A stretch of DNA of 64,000 nucleotides from Burkholderia sp. 8Y (GTDB lineage Bacteria; Pseudomonadota; Gammaproteobacteria; Burkholderiales; Burkholderiaceae). The notes beneath the pieces were generated by a model. The model saw nothing but the letters and a program-made list of their open reading frames with translations, did no database searches and had not been told where the DNA came from. Where the stretch lies: contig NZ_LR733520.1 of NCBI RefSeq assembly GCF_902506145.1, forward strand, positions 1,523,333 through 1,587,332. The letters run 5' to 3'. Below, piece by piece: positions 43,003 to 54,332 of this stretch. Every line of letters starts with the position of its first letter. Position 1 is the first letter of the stretch. A program made the position numbers and the translations under genes.

Positions 43003-43039
43003 AAAAAACCCACGCTTCATTCACGGCGTGGGTTTTTTT
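43003..43039. terminator. bidirectional terminator between tex and kup
   Basis: AAAAAA-CCCACGC, a 10-base loop, then GCGTGGG-TTTTTTT (arms 43009-43015 and 43026-43032). With an A-run before and a T-run after, it can terminate both converging genes. Confidence 0.9.
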
Positions 43040-43072
43040 ATGCGCGGCGCTCTCAGGCACGTTCGGGCGCGC

Positions 43073-44965
43073 TCAGATTTCGATCTTGGTCCCGAGTTCG
43101 ACGACGCGGTTCGCCGGAATGCTGAAGAAATCGGTAGGCTTCGCGGCGTTCTGATGCATCCACGCGAACACGCGTTCGCGCCACACCGACATGCCCGGCA
43201 GTTCCGTCGGCACCACGGTTTCGCGCGCCATGAAGAACGAGGTGTCCATCAACTCGAAGGTCATCGCGTGCGTGCGCGTGATCTGCTCGAGCACGGCTTT
43301 CACGTCCGGCGTTTCGTTGAAGCCGTAGGCGGCCTTCACCAGGAAGAGCCCGCCGCTGATGTCCTTCACCTCCAGCCGATGCGCGTCGTCCACGTAGGGA
43401 ATATCGCGCGTGAGAAAGTTGAGGAAAATCGTGCGTTCATGCAGCACCTTGTTGTGCTTCAGGTTGTGCAGCAGGCTCACCGGCACGAGCGAATCGCTGC
43501 CCGTCAGATAGATGGCCGTGCCCGACACGCGATGCGGCGGATGCGCGAGCAAGCCCTGCAGGAACGGCATCAGCGGGATACCGTCGGCGGCGGTGCGGTC
43601 CTTCACGATCATGCGGCCCTTGTACCAGGTCATCAGCAGGAAGAAGAGCGCCCCGCCGATGCACAGCGGCAGCCAGCCGCCCTGCTCGATCTTCAACAGG
43701 CTCGCGCCGAAGAAGCCGATGTCGATCACGAGGAACACGGCGATCATCCCGCCGACGAGAAAGCGGTTCCAGCCCCATAGGTTCGTCATGACGACGGACA
43801 GGAGAATCGTGGTCACGAGCATCGTCGCGGTCACTGCGAGGCCATAAGCGGCCGCCAGATTCTCCGAACTCTTGAAGCCGACGACGATGCACAGAATGAT
43901 GAAGAGCAGCATCCAGTTGACGAGCGGAATGTAGATCTGCCCGATGGCCAGTTCCGACGTATGCAGGATCTTCATGCGCGGCACGTAGCCGAGCTGAATG
44001 GCCTGGCTGGTAAGCGAGTACGCGCCCGAAATGACGGCTTGCGAGGCGATGACGGTGGCGATCGTTGAAAGGATGACGAGCGGCAGCAGCGCCCATTCCG
44101 GCGCGAGCAGGAAGAACGGACTTTCGATGGCCTTCGGCGAGTGCATCAGGAGCGCGCCCTGCCCGAAGTAGTTGAGCAAGAGCGACGGCATCACGATGGC
44201 ATACCATCCGCAGCGGATGGGCTTGGCGCCGAAGTGCCCCATGTCGGCGTAGAGCGCCTCGGCGCCCGTCAGCACCAGCACCACCGAGCCGAGCACGATA
44301 TACGCTTGCAGCACATGCTCGGCCATGAAGGAAACCGCGTAGTACGGATTCAGCGCGATCAGCACGCCCGGCGTGAGCGCGATGTGATACGCGCCCAGCA
44401 CGGCGAGCGTCAGGAACCATAGCAGCATGATCGGCCCGAACAGCTTGCCGACGACTGCGGTGCCGTGCCGCTGAATCCAGAACAGCATGACAAGGATGAC
44501 CATCGTGATGGGAATCACGTACGGCGACAGCTTGGGCGCGGCGATCTCCAGACCCTCGACCGCCGAAATGACCGACATGGCCGGCGTGATCACCGCATCG
44601 CCATAAAACATGCACGCGCCGAAGATGCCGAGCATCATGAGCACGCCGGAGAGGCGGCCGGGATCTTTGACGCTCCGTAGCGCGAGCGTCATCATCGCGA
44701 ACACGCCGCCTTCGCCGTTGTTGTCGGCACGCATCACGAAAAGCACGTATTTGATGGCGACCACCATCACGATGGCCCAGAACAGCAGGGAGATGACGCC
44801 GAGGATGGAGGCTTCGGAGAGACCGATGCCGTGCGAGGGGCTGAAGGCTTCCTTCAGCGCGTAGAGAGGACTCGTGCCGATGTCGCCGAAGACGACGCCG
44901 ATGGCCGCGAGCGCAAGCGAAGGCAAAGGCTGTTTGCGCTCTTGCGCGTGAGTCAGGGTAGTCAT
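43073..44965 (-). CDS. kup: low-affinity potassium uptake protein Kup
   Basis: A 630-residue KUP/HAK/KT potassium-proton symporter. The first helix region has the family motif [17 protein letters not shown], and [17 protein letters not shown] sequence ([15 protein letters not shown]) follows; about twelve hydrophobic segments span residues 15-455. The C-terminal 170 residues are a soluble cytoplasmic domain ([22 protein letters not shown]). Length and layout match E. coli Kup. The start at 44965 is homologous to others, though its ribosome binding site is weak. It is a single gene convergent with tex. Confidence 0.96.
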   Translation of the reverse strand: MTTLTHAQERKQPLPSLALAAIGVVFGDIGTSPLYALKEAFSPSHGIGLSEASILGVISLLFWAIVMVVAIKYVLFVMRADNNGEGGVFAMMTLALRSVKDPGRLSGVLMMLGIFGACMFYGDAVITPAMSVISAVEGLEIAAPKLSPYVIPITMVILVMLFWIQRHGTAVVGKLFGPIMLLWFLTLAVLGAYHIALTPGVLIALNPYYAVSFMAEHVLQAYIVLGSVVLVLTGAEALYADMGHFGAKPIRCGWYAIVMPSLLLNYFGQGALLMHSPKAIESPFFLLAPEWALLPLVILSTIATVIASQAVISGAYSLTSQAIQLGYVPRMKILHTSELAIGQIYIPLVNWMLLFIILCIVVGFKSSENLAAAYGLAVTATMLVTTILLSVVMTNLWGWNRFLVGGMIAVFLVIDIGFFGASLLKIEQGGWLPLCIGGALFFLLMTWYKGRMIVKDRTAADGIPLMPFLQGLLAHPPHRVSGTAIYLTGSDSLVPVSLLHNLKHNKVLHERTIFLNFLTRDIPYVDDAHRLEVKDISGGLFLVKAAYGFNETPDVKAVLEQITRTHAMTFELMDTSFFMARETVVPTELPGMSVWRERVFAWMHQNAAKPTDFFSIPANRVVELGTKIEI

Positions 44966-45174
44966 AAAAGCGAGATATCCGTCCAGGGCGGAGAAAAACC
45001 GAACGCCATTCTATCTAACGCCGCACGCAAAAACGGCCTCTCGCATGTTGCTCATGCGCCACGAGAGACGCGACTGGAAGTTTAGCATCGCGCTCAGCAC
45101 GCGTCGGCGCGCCGTGCGTGCTTTCATGCTTCCTTCGAGTGGCTTGATGCGCGCGTCACAATGAAAGCGGCCTG

Positions 45175-45222
45175 AAACGCAAAACGCCGTTGCGGCGGGC
45201 GAAAGCCCGGGCGCAACGGCGT
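45175..45222 (-). terminator. terminator after the phosphoribosyltransferase gene
   Basis: On the minus strand ACGCCGTTGCG pairs with CGCAACGGCGT across a small inner GGGC-TTTC-GCCC hairpin, followed by TTTTGCGTTT. The outer arms are 45212-45222 and 45184-45194. Confidence 0.8.
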
Positions 45223-45249
45223 GTATCGTAGAAACAAAGCGGCGTTGGC

Positions 45250-45810
45250 TTACGCGCGGCCGTTTTGCATGCCTCGCTTGATCCACGCGCCGAGGTTGTG
45301 CGGACGCACGGTATCCCATTCCTCGAACGGCTGATGAATCCACGGATTCGTTTCGAGAAACTGAACGTGGTAGTCGGGCTTCACCTTCGAGCACGCCTTG
45401 TACCACAGCACCGCCGAACGCACGGCCGTGATTGCCGGATAACGCTCCTTCAGGTGATCCTGCACGCGCGCGAGCGTGACGCCCGAATCGACCAGATCGT
45501 CGACGAGCAGCACGTTGCCCGACAACTCGCCGCGCGTCATGGTGATGTACTGCGCGATGTCGAGATCGCCCTGCTGCGTGCCTGCGGCTTCGCGATACGA
45601 ACTCGTCGCGAGAATGGCGAGCGGCAGGTCATAGATGCGCGAAAGCTGGTCGCCCACGCGCAGGCCGCCGCGCGCGAGACACAGGATCTTGTCGAACTTC
45701 CATCCGGAGTCGTGCACGGTCAGCGCGAGCAGTTCGATCAACCGGTGATATTCGTCCCAGTTGACCCAGAGATTCTTGTCGTCGTTACGCGGGTCGGTCA
45801 TCGCGATCAT
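45250..45810 (-). CDS. purine phosphoribosyltransferase (HPRT/XPRT-like)
   Basis: A 186-residue type I phosphoribosyltransferase. The PRPP-binding motif is LLVDDLVDSGVTL, and CLARGGLRVGDQLSR supplies the loop near the diphosphate. The protein starts with a helical WDEYHRLIELLA segment seen in the Burkholderia phosphoribosyltransferases downstream of purA. It probably salvages hypoxanthine, guanine or xanthine; the substrate cannot be fixed from sequence. The ATG at 45810 is preferred over 45801 because it has a weak GAG-type ribosome binding site at good spacing. The much longer frame upstream is antisense to purA. It is the last gene of the purine pair and ends at an intrinsic terminator. 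Confidence 0.9.
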   Translation of the reverse strand: MIAMTDPRNDDKNLWVNWDEYHRLIELLALTVHDSGWKFDKILCLARGGLRVGDQLSRIYDLPLAILATSSYREAAGTQQGDLDIAQYITMTRGELSGNVLLVDDLVDSGVTLARVQDHLKERYPAITAVRSAVLWYKACSKVKPDYHVQFLETNPWIHQPFEEWDTVRPHNLGAWIKRGMQNGRA

Positions 45811-45849
45811 GGTGAGGCTCTTTCGATTGCATACTGCGGTTATATACGA

Positions 45850-45876
45850 AATGTGGCCGCATGAAGCGGCCACATT
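45850..45876 (-). terminator. perfect hairpin between purA and the phosphoribosyltransferase
   Basis: AATGTGGCCGC and GCGGCCACATT form an 11-base perfect stem around a 5-base loop. On the transcribed strand it lies 38 bases after the purA stop and is followed by TTCGTATATAA rather than a clean T-run, so it may terminate or attenuate. The following TATATAA could serve as a -10 for the next gene. Confidence 0.55.
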
Positions 45877-45914
45877 CTTTACAGCGTCCGGTTCAGGCCG
45901 AGGCTCGGTGGCGC

Positions 45915-47270
<1,356 letters not shown>

Positions 47271-47390
47271 TTAGCTGGTTAAAAACGTATTTTACCTATG
47301 TTCGCGGCGCGTTCCGAATTTTTCGGGACCCGTTTCGCGATTCCGTCACGTCGGCGCGCAGCCGCGCGCCTTCGCAAAAGTCCTTGCCGA

Positions 47391-48563
47391 TCAAATGCCT
47401 GCGCGCGCCGGCGTCACGCGCTCTTCCACCGTCCAGCGGCCGTCGCGCTCGATGAGCACGCGGTCGAACGCGAATTCGTCGAGGTCGTGATCGTGGCCCG
47501 GCAGCGCCTGAATGACGACTTCTCCGGCATCGCGCAAGGCCGCTACTGCCGCGCGCAGCGGTTCGTCGTGCTTCCACGGCGCGAGGATCGCGCTGCCGCG
47601 CGCATCCACGGGCGAGATGCGTGCCACTTCGCGCAGATCGAGCGAGAAGCCGGTTGCGGGACGCGCCCGGCCGTAGGCAAGACCCACGTCGTCGTAGCGG
47701 CCGCCGCGCGCCACCGCGTTCGGCACGCCATCGACGTATGCCGAGAACATCACGCCGCTGTGATACGCGTAGCCGCGCAGGTCGGCGAGATCGATCATCA
47801 GCTCCGCGCCATTGGCCTGAGCCGCGAGAAACGCGAGATCGTCGAGCGCGCGCGCGATGACCGGCAGATTCGGCAAGCGGGCGCGCGCCGCCTGCAGCAC
47901 GGACGCGTCGCCGTACAGCGACGGCAACGCGCGCAGCGCCTCGCGCGGCACGTGACCGAGATGCGCCGTCAGTTCGTTCAGGCGCGGCACGTCTTTAGCT
48001 GCGAGCGCGTCGTAAAGCGCCTCGCCGAGCGATGCCGCCGCCGGCTCGAGATCCAGGAGCGCCGCCAGCACGCCCGCGTGGCACAGATCGAGCCGCACTT
48101 TCGTCAGACCCGCGAGATGCAGCGAATCGAGCATCAGTTGCTGAATTTCGAGATCGGCTTCGAGGCCGGCGTGACCAAAGATTTCCGCGCCGATCTGAAT
48201 CTGCTCGCGCGTCGCATGCAGGCCGCGCGGACGCGTATGCAGCACGACGCCGGCATAACACAGGCGCGTCACGCCCTGCCGGTTCAGCAAGTGCGCGTCG
48301 ATGCGCGAGACCTGCGGCGTGATGTCCGCGCGCAGGCCCAGCGTGCGCCCGGAGAGCTGATCGACGAGCTTGAACGTGCGCAGATCGAGGTCACTGCCGC
48401 CGCTCGTCAGCAGCGATTCGAGATATTCGAGCATCGGCGGCATGACGAGCTCGTAGCCGTACGAGCGGAAACGGTCGAGCAGGCGGCGGCGCAATTCTTC
48501 GATCTTGCGCGCTTCCGACGGCAAGACGTCGGCGATATTCTCGGGAAGGAGCCAGGTGGACAT
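47391..48563 (-). CDS. hisZ: ATP phosphoribosyltransferase regulatory subunit
   Basis: A 390-residue HisZ, a histidyl-tRNA-synthetase paralogue that lacks tRNA charging and instead activates short-form HisG in the first step of histidine synthesis. It keeps class II motifs such as [36 protein letters not shown] and [25 protein letters not shown]. It has no C-terminal anticodon-binding domain. The ribosome binding site AGGAAA supports the start at 48563. hisG is not in this window. It lies between the DUF2065 gene and purA. Confidence 0.95.
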   Translation of the reverse strand: MSTWLLPENIADVLPSEARKIEELRRRLLDRFRSYGYELVMPPMLEYLESLLTSGGSDLDLRTFKLVDQLSGRTLGLRADITPQVSRIDAHLLNRQGVTRLCYAGVVLHTRPRGLHATREQIQIGAEIFGHAGLEADLEIQQLMLDSLHLAGLTKVRLDLCHAGVLAALLDLEPAAASLGEALYDALAAKDVPRLNELTAHLGHVPREALRALPSLYGDASVLQAARARLPNLPVIARALDDLAFLAAQANGAELMIDLADLRGYAYHSGVMFSAYVDGVPNAVARGGRYDDVGLAYGRARPATGFSLDLREVARISPVDARGSAILAPWKHDEPLRAAVAALRDAGEVVIQALPGHDHDLDEFAFDRVLIERDGRWTVEERVTPARAGI

Positions 48564-48650
48564 CGATACGTTTCCTGCGGGGCGCGACGCGCGAGCGGCG
48601 GCGCATGGGAGGATAAGAACAAAGATAGGCGAAACGAGGCGGCTTCGCGG

Positions 48651-48836
48651 CTAGGTTGCGATCAGCAGCAGGATCAGCCCCAGCGCCATCGCGATCAACC
48701 CGCCGATGCGGATGTGATGCGGCGGCCGCTCGGCGATGCGGCGGAACGTGTCGCGCCAGGCCGTCGGAAAGACGAAGGGAAACATGCCTTCGATGATCAG
48801 CATCAACGCAAGAGCGAGCAGTATCGTCTCGACCAT
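48651..48836 (-). CDS. DUF2065 (YjeT-like) small membrane protein
   Basis: A 61-residue protein with two hydrophobic helices (ILLALALMLIIEGMFPFVFP and GGLIAMALGLILLLI) joined by a short basic loop (WRDTFRRIAERPPHHIR). This matches DUF2065/YjeT, a small inner-membrane family commonly found beside hflC and hisZ or purA. Function is unknown. It is on the same strand, between hflC and hisZ. Confidence 0.9.
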   Translation of the reverse strand: MVETILLALALMLIIEGMFPFVFPTAWRDTFRRIAERPPHHIRIGGLIAMALGLILLLIAT

Positions 48837-48852
48837 TGTCTACGGAGGATGA

Positions 48853-48882
48853 GCGCCGCGCGACGATCGAGTCGCGCGGCGC
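48853..48882 (-). terminator. perfect 12-bp stem-loop after hflC
   Basis: GCGCCGCGCGAC and GTCGCGCGGCGC form a perfect stem with loop GATCGA, eight bases past the hflC stop on the transcribed strand. There is no T-run, so I read it as an mRNA 3'-end stabiliser or processing site inside the operon. Confidence 0.5.
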
Positions 48883-48890
48883 GGGTGCGG

Positions 48891-49790
48891 TCAGCGCCTC
48901 GGCGCGGCGGAGGCGGACGTGTCCGCGCCGCCGTTCGGGCTCTTCATGAAGCGGAAGAAATCGCTGCTCGGGTCGACCACGATCACGTCGCCCGGCTTGA
49001 ACGTCTTCTTGTACGCTTCGAGGCTCTGGTAGAACTGATAGAACTGCGGGTCGCGTCCATAGGCATCGGCGGCGATGGCTGCCGCCTTGCTGTCTCCTTC
49101 GCCCTTGATGGACTGCGCCTGGCTGTAGGCGTCGGCGAGAATCTGCTGCTGCTCGCGCTCCGCGTCGGCCTTGATCTTGTCGGCGTCCGCCGTGCCCTTC
49201 GCGCGCTCGCTCGCGGCTGCCTGCTGGCGCGCCGCGATCATGCGCTTGTAGACCGAATCCGCCACCGCCGACGGAAAGTCGACGCGCGTCATTTGCAGAT
49301 CGACCAGTTGCACGCCGAATGCCGACGCCGCGCGTTCCACGGCCTTTTGCGCCTCGGTTTCGAGCGTTTGCTGCTTGCCGAGCGCATCCGTGAGCGTGCG
49401 ATTCGCGAACGCGCTCGCGAGCGCGGTTCGGCTCAGCGCGGCGAGACGTTCCTGCGCGCTCTGCGTGTTCTTCTCGTTGCTCACGAAAAGCTTCAGCGGA
49501 TCGGCGACGCGGTATTTGATGACCGTGTTCACGAGCACTTCATTCTTGTCGGACGTGGTGAAGCGGTCCGCTCCGCCTTCGTCGATGGTGAGCGTGCGCG
49601 TGTCGATGAGCGTCAGCGTCTGGAATGGCGGCGGCAGCTTGAAGTGCAGGCCCGGGCCATCGAGACGCGGATTGCTGTCGCCATGCGCGGCAACGACGCC
49701 CGCATGCCGTTCGTCGACGGTAAAGACCATCGACGAGCCGACGAACAGCACGACCACGACGGCCACGACGAGCGCAATGATTCGATTCAT
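48891..49790 (-). CDS. hflC: FtsH protease modulator HflC
   Basis: A 299-residue SPFH/prohibitin-domain protein anchored by one N-terminal helix (about 4-24) with the rest in the periplasm. The segment VDERHAGVVAAHGD and the IKYRVADPLKLF region are SPFH features, and an Ala/Glu/Gln coiled region follows (QQAAASERAKGTADADKIKADAEREQ in part). HflC pairs with HflK to form a large cage around FtsH that limits its proteolysis. It has an AAGGAG ribosome binding site and lies 12 bases downstream of hflK. Confidence 0.95.
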   Translation of the reverse strand: MNRIIALVVAVVVVLFVGSSMVFTVDERHAGVVAAHGDSNPRLDGPGLHFKLPPPFQTLTLIDTRTLTIDEGGADRFTTSDKNEVLVNTVIKYRVADPLKLFVSNEKNTQSAQERLAALSRTALASAFANRTLTDALGKQQTLETEAQKAVERAASAFGVQLVDLQMTRVDFPSAVADSVYKRMIAARQQAAASERAKGTADADKIKADAEREQQQILADAYSQAQSIKGEGDSKAAAIAADAYGRDPQFYQFYQSLEAYKKTFKPGDVIVVDPSSDFFRFMKSPNGGADTSASAAPRR

Positions 49791-49802
49791 GTTTGGCGCT
49801 CC

Positions 49803-51200
49803 TTACTGCAAGTCGTCTTGACGGCTGCGCGAGCGGAACGCATCGCGCGAGCGCAGCGGATCGCCTGTGCCGCTCGCGGCGTTTGGCGCGCTCGCGCCTG
49901 CTGCCGCGCTCGCCGGCGTTGCGGCGGCTGAAGCAGCCGTCGCGCTCGGCGCGCGCACTTCGGCATTCGCGGCAGCGGGCGCACTCGCCGACGCGGTGTC
50001 GGCCGTGTTCGCCGTGTTGGTTGCGGCGTCCTTCGCCTGTTGACGGTTCGCTTCGACCAGTTTGTCGAGCGGCAGATACACCACGTTGTTGCCGGCCTTG
50101 CTGTCCACGAAGACTTTCGTGGTGCGGGAGTAGATCTGCTGCATCGTGTCCAGGTACATGCGTTGGCGAATGACGGCGGGCGCCTTCGAGTATTCGGCGT
50201 AGACCTGCTTGAACCGTTCGGCGTCACCCTGTGCCTGCGTGACTTCGCGATTGCTGTAGGCGGTGGCTTCGTCGACCATCTTCGCCGCGTCGGCCTTCGC
50301 GCGCGGCAGCAGCTGATTCGCGTAGGCTTCGGCGGTATCGCGGGCGCGCTCGTTATCCTGCCGCACGCGCGACGCTTCTTCGAACGCGGCCTGCACCTGT
50401 GTCGGCACCTGCACGCTCTGCACCGTGACGCCCGTGACCTGCAAGCCGGTGCGGTACGCATCGAGCGAGTGCTGGATGGCCTCGGCAAGCCGCGCCCGCA
50501 ACGTGTCGCGGTCCTTATACAGCAGGTCGTCCGTCGCCGATGCGCCGGCGATCTCCCGGACCGCGGCCTGCGCAGCTTCGCTCACGCTCTGGTCGGGATC
50601 GAGATTGCGGAAGAGGAAGTCGGTCGGCGACTTGATCTGATACTGCACGGCGAAGCGCACGTCGAGGATGTCGGCGTCGTTCGTGAGCAGCGATGCGTCG
50701 CGCACGTTGCCCTGCGCGAGCGCGACGCCGCGTCCGATCTCCACCGACCGTATCTGCGAGGTATCGACGATATCGTGCGACTGGAACGGATACGGCAGGC
50801 GCCAGTGGATGCCCTGCGGCACCGTCTGCCGATACTGGCCGAACTGCGATACCACGCCGACGTGGCCGTCCTGCACCACGAACACGCCGCTGCCCAGATA
50901 AATGGCGATCAACACGCCGATCACGATGCCGAGCCCGATCTTCGTGCCCCGCCCGTTGTCGCGCGGCATGCCGCCGCCCGGCTTGCGGCCGAAGATGCCC
51001 GCGATACGGCGGTTGAATTCGCGCCACATCTCGTCGAGGTCGGGCGGGCCTTCTTCCTTGCCGTTGCCGCGCTTGCCGTCCTGCGGACGCTTCGCGTCGT
51101 TCTTTACACCATTGCCGTCGCCCCGCCCCCAGCGCGGATCGTTCATCGAAAAGACGGCATGCGTGCGCTGCCGGTTAGTCCGCTCGTTGTAATCGTTCAC
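49803..51200 (-). CDS. hflK: FtsH protease modulator HflK
   Basis: An SPFH-domain protein of about 465 residues. The N-terminus is cytoplasmic and Gly/Asp/Lys-rich (SMNDPRWGRGDGNG), followed by one helix at about 88-109 and a periplasmic SPFH domain (FVVQDGHVGVVSQFGQY, HWRLPYPFQSHDIVDTSQIRS in part). A coiled region and an Ala/Thr/Ser-rich tail of about 75 residues close it. I chose the GTG at 51200 because its protein start MNDYNER matches my memory of Burkholderia HflK, and GGTGA lies eight bases upstream. An ATG at 51215 and another at 51131-51146 are alternatives. It is transcribed with hflX and hflC. Confidence 0.94.
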   Translation of the reverse strand: MNDYNERTNRQRTHAVFSMNDPRWGRGDGNGVKNDAKRPQDGKRGNGKEEGPPDLDEMWREFNRRIAGIFGRKPGGGMPRDNGRGTKIGLGIVIGVLIAIYLGSGVFVVQDGHVGVVSQFGQYRQTVPQGIHWRLPYPFQSHDIVDTSQIRSVEIGRGVALAQGNVRDASLLTNDADILDVRFAVQYQIKSPTDFLFRNLDPDQSVSEAAQAAVREIAGASATDDLLYKDRDTLRARLAEAIQHSLDAYRTGLQVTGVTVQSVQVPTQVQAAFEEASRVRQDNERARDTAEAYANQLLPRAKADAAKMVDEATAYSNREVTQAQGDAERFKQVYAEYSKAPAVIRQRMYLDTMQQIYSRTTKVFVDSKAGNNVVYLPLDKLVEANRQQAKDAATNTANTADTASASAPAAANAEVRAPSATAASAAATPASAAAGASAPNAASGTGDPLRSRDAFRSRSRQDDLQ

Positions 51201-51256
51201 TCGGTGATTCACCATTAGACAGCCGGTTCGATGCTGCGTCGGTATTGCGGAGCAGT

Positions 51257-52534
51257 TCAGTGTCCGTGCTCGGGAACCTTGTGGCCGTCACGTTGTTCGG
51301 CTGGCCGGTGGTCTTCCGGCTGCGCGTTGGCGTCGTGTGTCCCGTTCGGCCCGGTCTGCGCGGATTGCGTGGCTTCCGGCGCATCCGAGGGTTCCGCCGG
51401 CGGTTGTGTTTCGGCGAGCACGCTGGGCAAGCTTTCTTCGGGTTCGCCTTCATCGGCCGCAGCGATTTCGGCGATGGCGGCGCGCAGCGCGTCGAGTCCC
51501 TGACCGGTGCGCGCGCTCAAAAAGACGCGCGAAATATTACCATACTCGTCCCTTTCAACCGCCTCGCCGCGGGCCGAGAGTTCGGGGACTGCGTCGATCT
51601 TGTTGAAGACGAGAACCTGGCGAATGGACTCTGCGCCGATGCTGCGCAATACCTCGTTCACCTGATCGATCTGATCGAGGCGCACGGGGCTCGACGCATC
51701 CACGACATGCAGCAGCAGATCAGCGTGCACGGTTTCTTCCAGCGTCGCGCGAAACGCGGCGACCAGTTGGTGCGGCAGCTCGCGGATAAAGCCGACGGTG
51801 TCGGACACGACCACCTGCCCCGCCTCTTCGCCCAGAAACACGCGGCGCGACGTGGTGTCGAGCGTGGCGAACAGCTGGTTGGCCGCATACGCCTGCGCCT
51901 TGGTCAGCGCGTTGAAGAGCGTCGATTTGCCGGCGTTCGTGTAACCGACGAGCGACACTGACAGCGTGCGATTGCGCGTGCGCTGCCGCCGCTGCGTGCC
52001 GTGCTGGCGGCGCAGTTTGGTGAGACGCGCCTTGAGCGCCTTGATGCGCTCGCCGATCAAGCGGCGGTCGGTTTCGAGCTGCGTTTCGCCGGGACCGCGC
52101 AAGCCGATGCCGCCCTTTTGCCGTTCGAGGTGGGTCCACGCGCGAATGAGCCGCGTCGACAGATACTGCAACTGGGCCAGTTCGACCTGCAGTTTGCCTT
52201 CGTGGCTGCGGGCGCGTTGCGCGAAAATGTCGAGGATGAGACTCGTGCGATCCACCACGCGGCGGTTCAGCGCCATTTCCAGATTGCGCTGCTGCGCCGG
52301 TGCGAGCGCATGATTAAAAATGACGAGTTCGACGTCGTTCGCTTCGCAGGAAAGGCGCAATTCTTCGACCTTTCCGCTGCCGATGAACATCTTGGCGTCC
52401 GGACTGGACCTGCGCCCGGTGAGCGTGACGGCGGGATGGGCGCCCGCACTTTCTGCGAGCAGACTGAGTTCTTCGAGACTGGCTTCGAAATCGATTTTGC
52501 CGAAGTCTATGCCGACGAGCGCTGCGTTGATCAA
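51257..52534 (-). CDS. hflX: ribosome-associated GTPase HflX
   Basis: A 425-residue GTPase. The N-terminal HflX domain ends in GGIGLRGPGETQLETDRR, the family signature; the G domain has Walker A GYTNAGKST, switch SDTVGFIRELP and NKID. HflX splits stalled or heat-damaged 70S ribosomes in E. coli. The C-terminal 65 residues are a Pro/Glu/Thr/His-rich disordered tail. The start is TTG at 52534 (INAALVGIDFGKIDF); no ribosome binding site is visible, so the exact start is uncertain. It follows hfq closely (about 70 bases), as in most proteobacteria. Confidence 0.94.
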   Translation of the reverse strand: MINAALVGIDFGKIDFEASLEELSLLAESAGAHPAVTLTGRRSSPDAKMFIGSGKVEELRLSCEANDVELVIFNHALAPAQQRNLEMALNRRVVDRTSLILDIFAQRARSHEGKLQVELAQLQYLSTRLIRAWTHLERQKGGIGLRGPGETQLETDRRLIGERIKALKARLTKLRRQHGTQRRQRTRNRTLSVSLVGYTNAGKSTLFNALTKAQAYAANQLFATLDTTSRRVFLGEEAGQVVVSDTVGFIRELPHQLVAAFRATLEETVHADLLLHVVDASSPVRLDQIDQVNEVLRSIGAESIRQVLVFNKIDAVPELSARGEAVERDEYGNISRVFLSARTGQGLDALRAAIAEIAAADEGEPEESLPSVLAETQPPAEPSDAPEATQSAQTGPNGTHDANAQPEDHRPAEQRDGHKVPEHGH

Positions 52535-52605
52535 ATTGATGTATTGGTTTTGAAGCGACCGGCGAGTCGCATTTATTGCGATCTTGCCGCCGGCCGCGAC
52601 GAGGT

Positions 52606-52842
52606 TTAGGACGGTTCGGCGTCCGGATGGAAGTTCACCGGACGGGCCGGCACCACCGTGGAAATGGCGTGCTTATAGACCATCTGGGTGACCGTATTTC
52701 TGAGCAACACGACGTACTGGTCGAACGATTCGATGTTCCCTTGAAGCTTGATGCCGTTGACCAAGTAAATCGACACCGGCACATGCTCTTTGCGCAGTGC
52801 GTTCAAAAACGGGTCTTGTAACAATTGCCCTTTGTTGCTCAT
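52606..52842 (-). CDS. hfq: RNA chaperone Hfq
   Basis: A 78-residue Hfq that forms hexameric rings joining small RNAs to mRNAs. The Sm1 motif ([20 protein letters not shown]) and Sm2 motif ([10 protein letters not shown]) are intact, as are the N-terminal Gln residues ([10 protein letters not shown]) that line the proximal face. The C-terminus is short, as in other Burkholderiaceae. GGAG lies at ideal spacing before the ATG at 52842. It sits between der and hflX. Confidence 0.98.
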   Translation of the reverse strand: MSNKGQLLQDPFLNALRKEHVPVSIYLVNGIKLQGNIESFDQYVVLLRNTVTQMVYKHAISTVVPARPVNFHPDAEPS

Positions 52843-52915
52843 AGCAAACTCCGTATTTTTTTGCAGGTTAGAAGTATTGTGGACGAAGAAAAAGAGATCC
52901 GCCGACAATCGCTAC

Positions 52916-52921
52916 ACTATA
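52916..52921 (-). promoter_or_regulatory. candidate -10 element for hfq
   Basis: TATAGT on the minus strand, about 75 bases before the hfq start. The -35 region is poor. It is offered because the 149-base der-hfq gap is wide enough for a separate hfq promoter. Confidence 0.3.
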
Positions 52922-52991
52922 GCCGATTTTCGTTTCGGCAAGAGATCGGCCACCCGGCCAACCGGGCCGCAACGCTTGCCTGAAGCGGCTC

Positions 52992-54332
52992 TCAGTCCTT
53001 GTCCGCATAAGGGTTCTTGGTCGAGCGGAACTCTATGCGCAATGGAGTGCCGGCCAGTCCAAAAGTTTCGCGGAAGCGCCCTTCCAGATACCGTTTATAG
53101 GTATCGGTGACCGCATCGAGCGCGTTGCCATGCACCACGATGATCGGCGGATTCTGACCGCCCTGGTGCGCATAGCGAAGCTTCGGCCGGACAGGCCCGC
53201 GGCGGCGCGGCTGCTGGAACTCGACCGCTTCGATCAGCGCGCGCGTGAGCTTCGGTGTCGGCAGCTTGGCCATCGCAGCGGCGTAGGCGTCGTCGACCGA
53301 CTTCATCAGCGCGCCGATGCCGGTTTTCTCCAGCGCCGAGACGTAGTGGAATTTAGCAAAGTCCAAAAACTTGAGCTTGCGCGTGAGATCGGCCTTCGTG
53401 CGCTCCCGCACATGCGAGTCCAAACCGTCCCACTTGTTCACGCCCACCACGAGCGCGCGTCCCTGTTCGACAACGAAACCCGCGATGTGCGCGTCCTGGT
53501 CCGAAATATCCTGCTGCGCGTCGAGCAGCAGGATCACGACGTTGGCGTCCGAGATTGACTGCAGCGTCTTCACGACCGAGAATTTTTCGATGGCCTCGAA
53601 CACCTTGCCGCGGCGGCGCAGGCCGGCCGTGTCGATCAGCGTGTATTTGCGGCCTTGGCGCTCGAAATCAACATAGATCGAATCGCGCGTGGTGCCCGGC
53701 ATGTCGAACGCGATCACGCGCTCTTCGCCGATGAGCGTATTCACGAGCGTGGACTTGCCGACGTTCGGTCTCCCGACGATGGCGATCTTCACGCCATGCT
53801 GCGCCTTCTCCTCCTCGCTTTCCTCCGGCTGATCGGCGTAGGCGATGTCGAGCGCCTCGTTGATCATCTCGGTCACGCCGTCGCCGTGCGCGGCAGAGAT
53901 GGCACGCGGATCGCCGAGTCCCAGTTCGTAGAAGTCCGACGCGACCGCCGTGTACTTCATGCCCTCGGCCTTGTTCACGACGAGAAAGAGCGGCCGGCCG
54001 GTCTTGCGCAGGTAGTCGGCGATCGACTTGTCCTGCGGCGCGAGCCCGTTGCGCCCATCGACGATAAACACGACGATGTCCGCTTCTTCCACGGCCTGCC
54101 GCGTCTGACGCGCCATCTCGTGCAGGATGCCGTCCTTGGCGACCGGCTCGAAGCCGCCCGTGTCCACGACGAGATACGGCCGCTCGCCGCCGACGCGGCC
54201 TTCGCCGTAGTGGCGGTCGCGCGTGAGGCCGGGCAGATCGGCGACGAGCGCATCGCGAGAGCGCGTCAGCCGGTTGAAGAGAGTCGATTTCCCCACATTG
54301 GGGCGCCCGACAAGGGCAATCACGGGTTTCAT
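52992..54332 (-). CDS. der: double-domain ribosome-assembly GTPase Der (EngA)
   Basis: A 446-residue GTPase with two tandem G domains, each with GRPNVGKST (residues 9-17 and again near 183), followed by DTGGFE or DTAGLRRRG and NKAEG or NKWDG. The C-terminal KH-like domain includes [19 protein letters not shown]. Der is essential for 50S subunit maturation. The start at 54332 begins the conserved region; no strong ribosome binding site is seen. It is transcribed after bamB across a 361-base gap, and before hfq. Confidence 0.97.
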   Translation of the reverse strand: MKPVIALVGRPNVGKSTLFNRLTRSRDALVADLPGLTRDRHYGEGRVGGERPYLVVDTGGFEPVAKDGILHEMARQTRQAVEEADIVVFIVDGRNGLAPQDKSIADYLRKTGRPLFLVVNKAEGMKYTAVASDFYELGLGDPRAISAAHGDGVTEMINEALDIAYADQPEESEEEKAQHGVKIAIVGRPNVGKSTLVNTLIGEERVIAFDMPGTTRDSIYVDFERQGRKYTLIDTAGLRRRGKVFEAIEKFSVVKTLQSISDANVVILLLDAQQDISDQDAHIAGFVVEQGRALVVGVNKWDGLDSHVRERTKADLTRKLKFLDFAKFHYVSALEKTGIGALMKSVDDAYAAAMAKLPTPKLTRALIEAVEFQQPRRRGPVRPKLRYAHQGGQNPPIIVVHGNALDAVTDTYKRYLEGRFRETFGLAGTPLRIEFRSTKNPYADKD

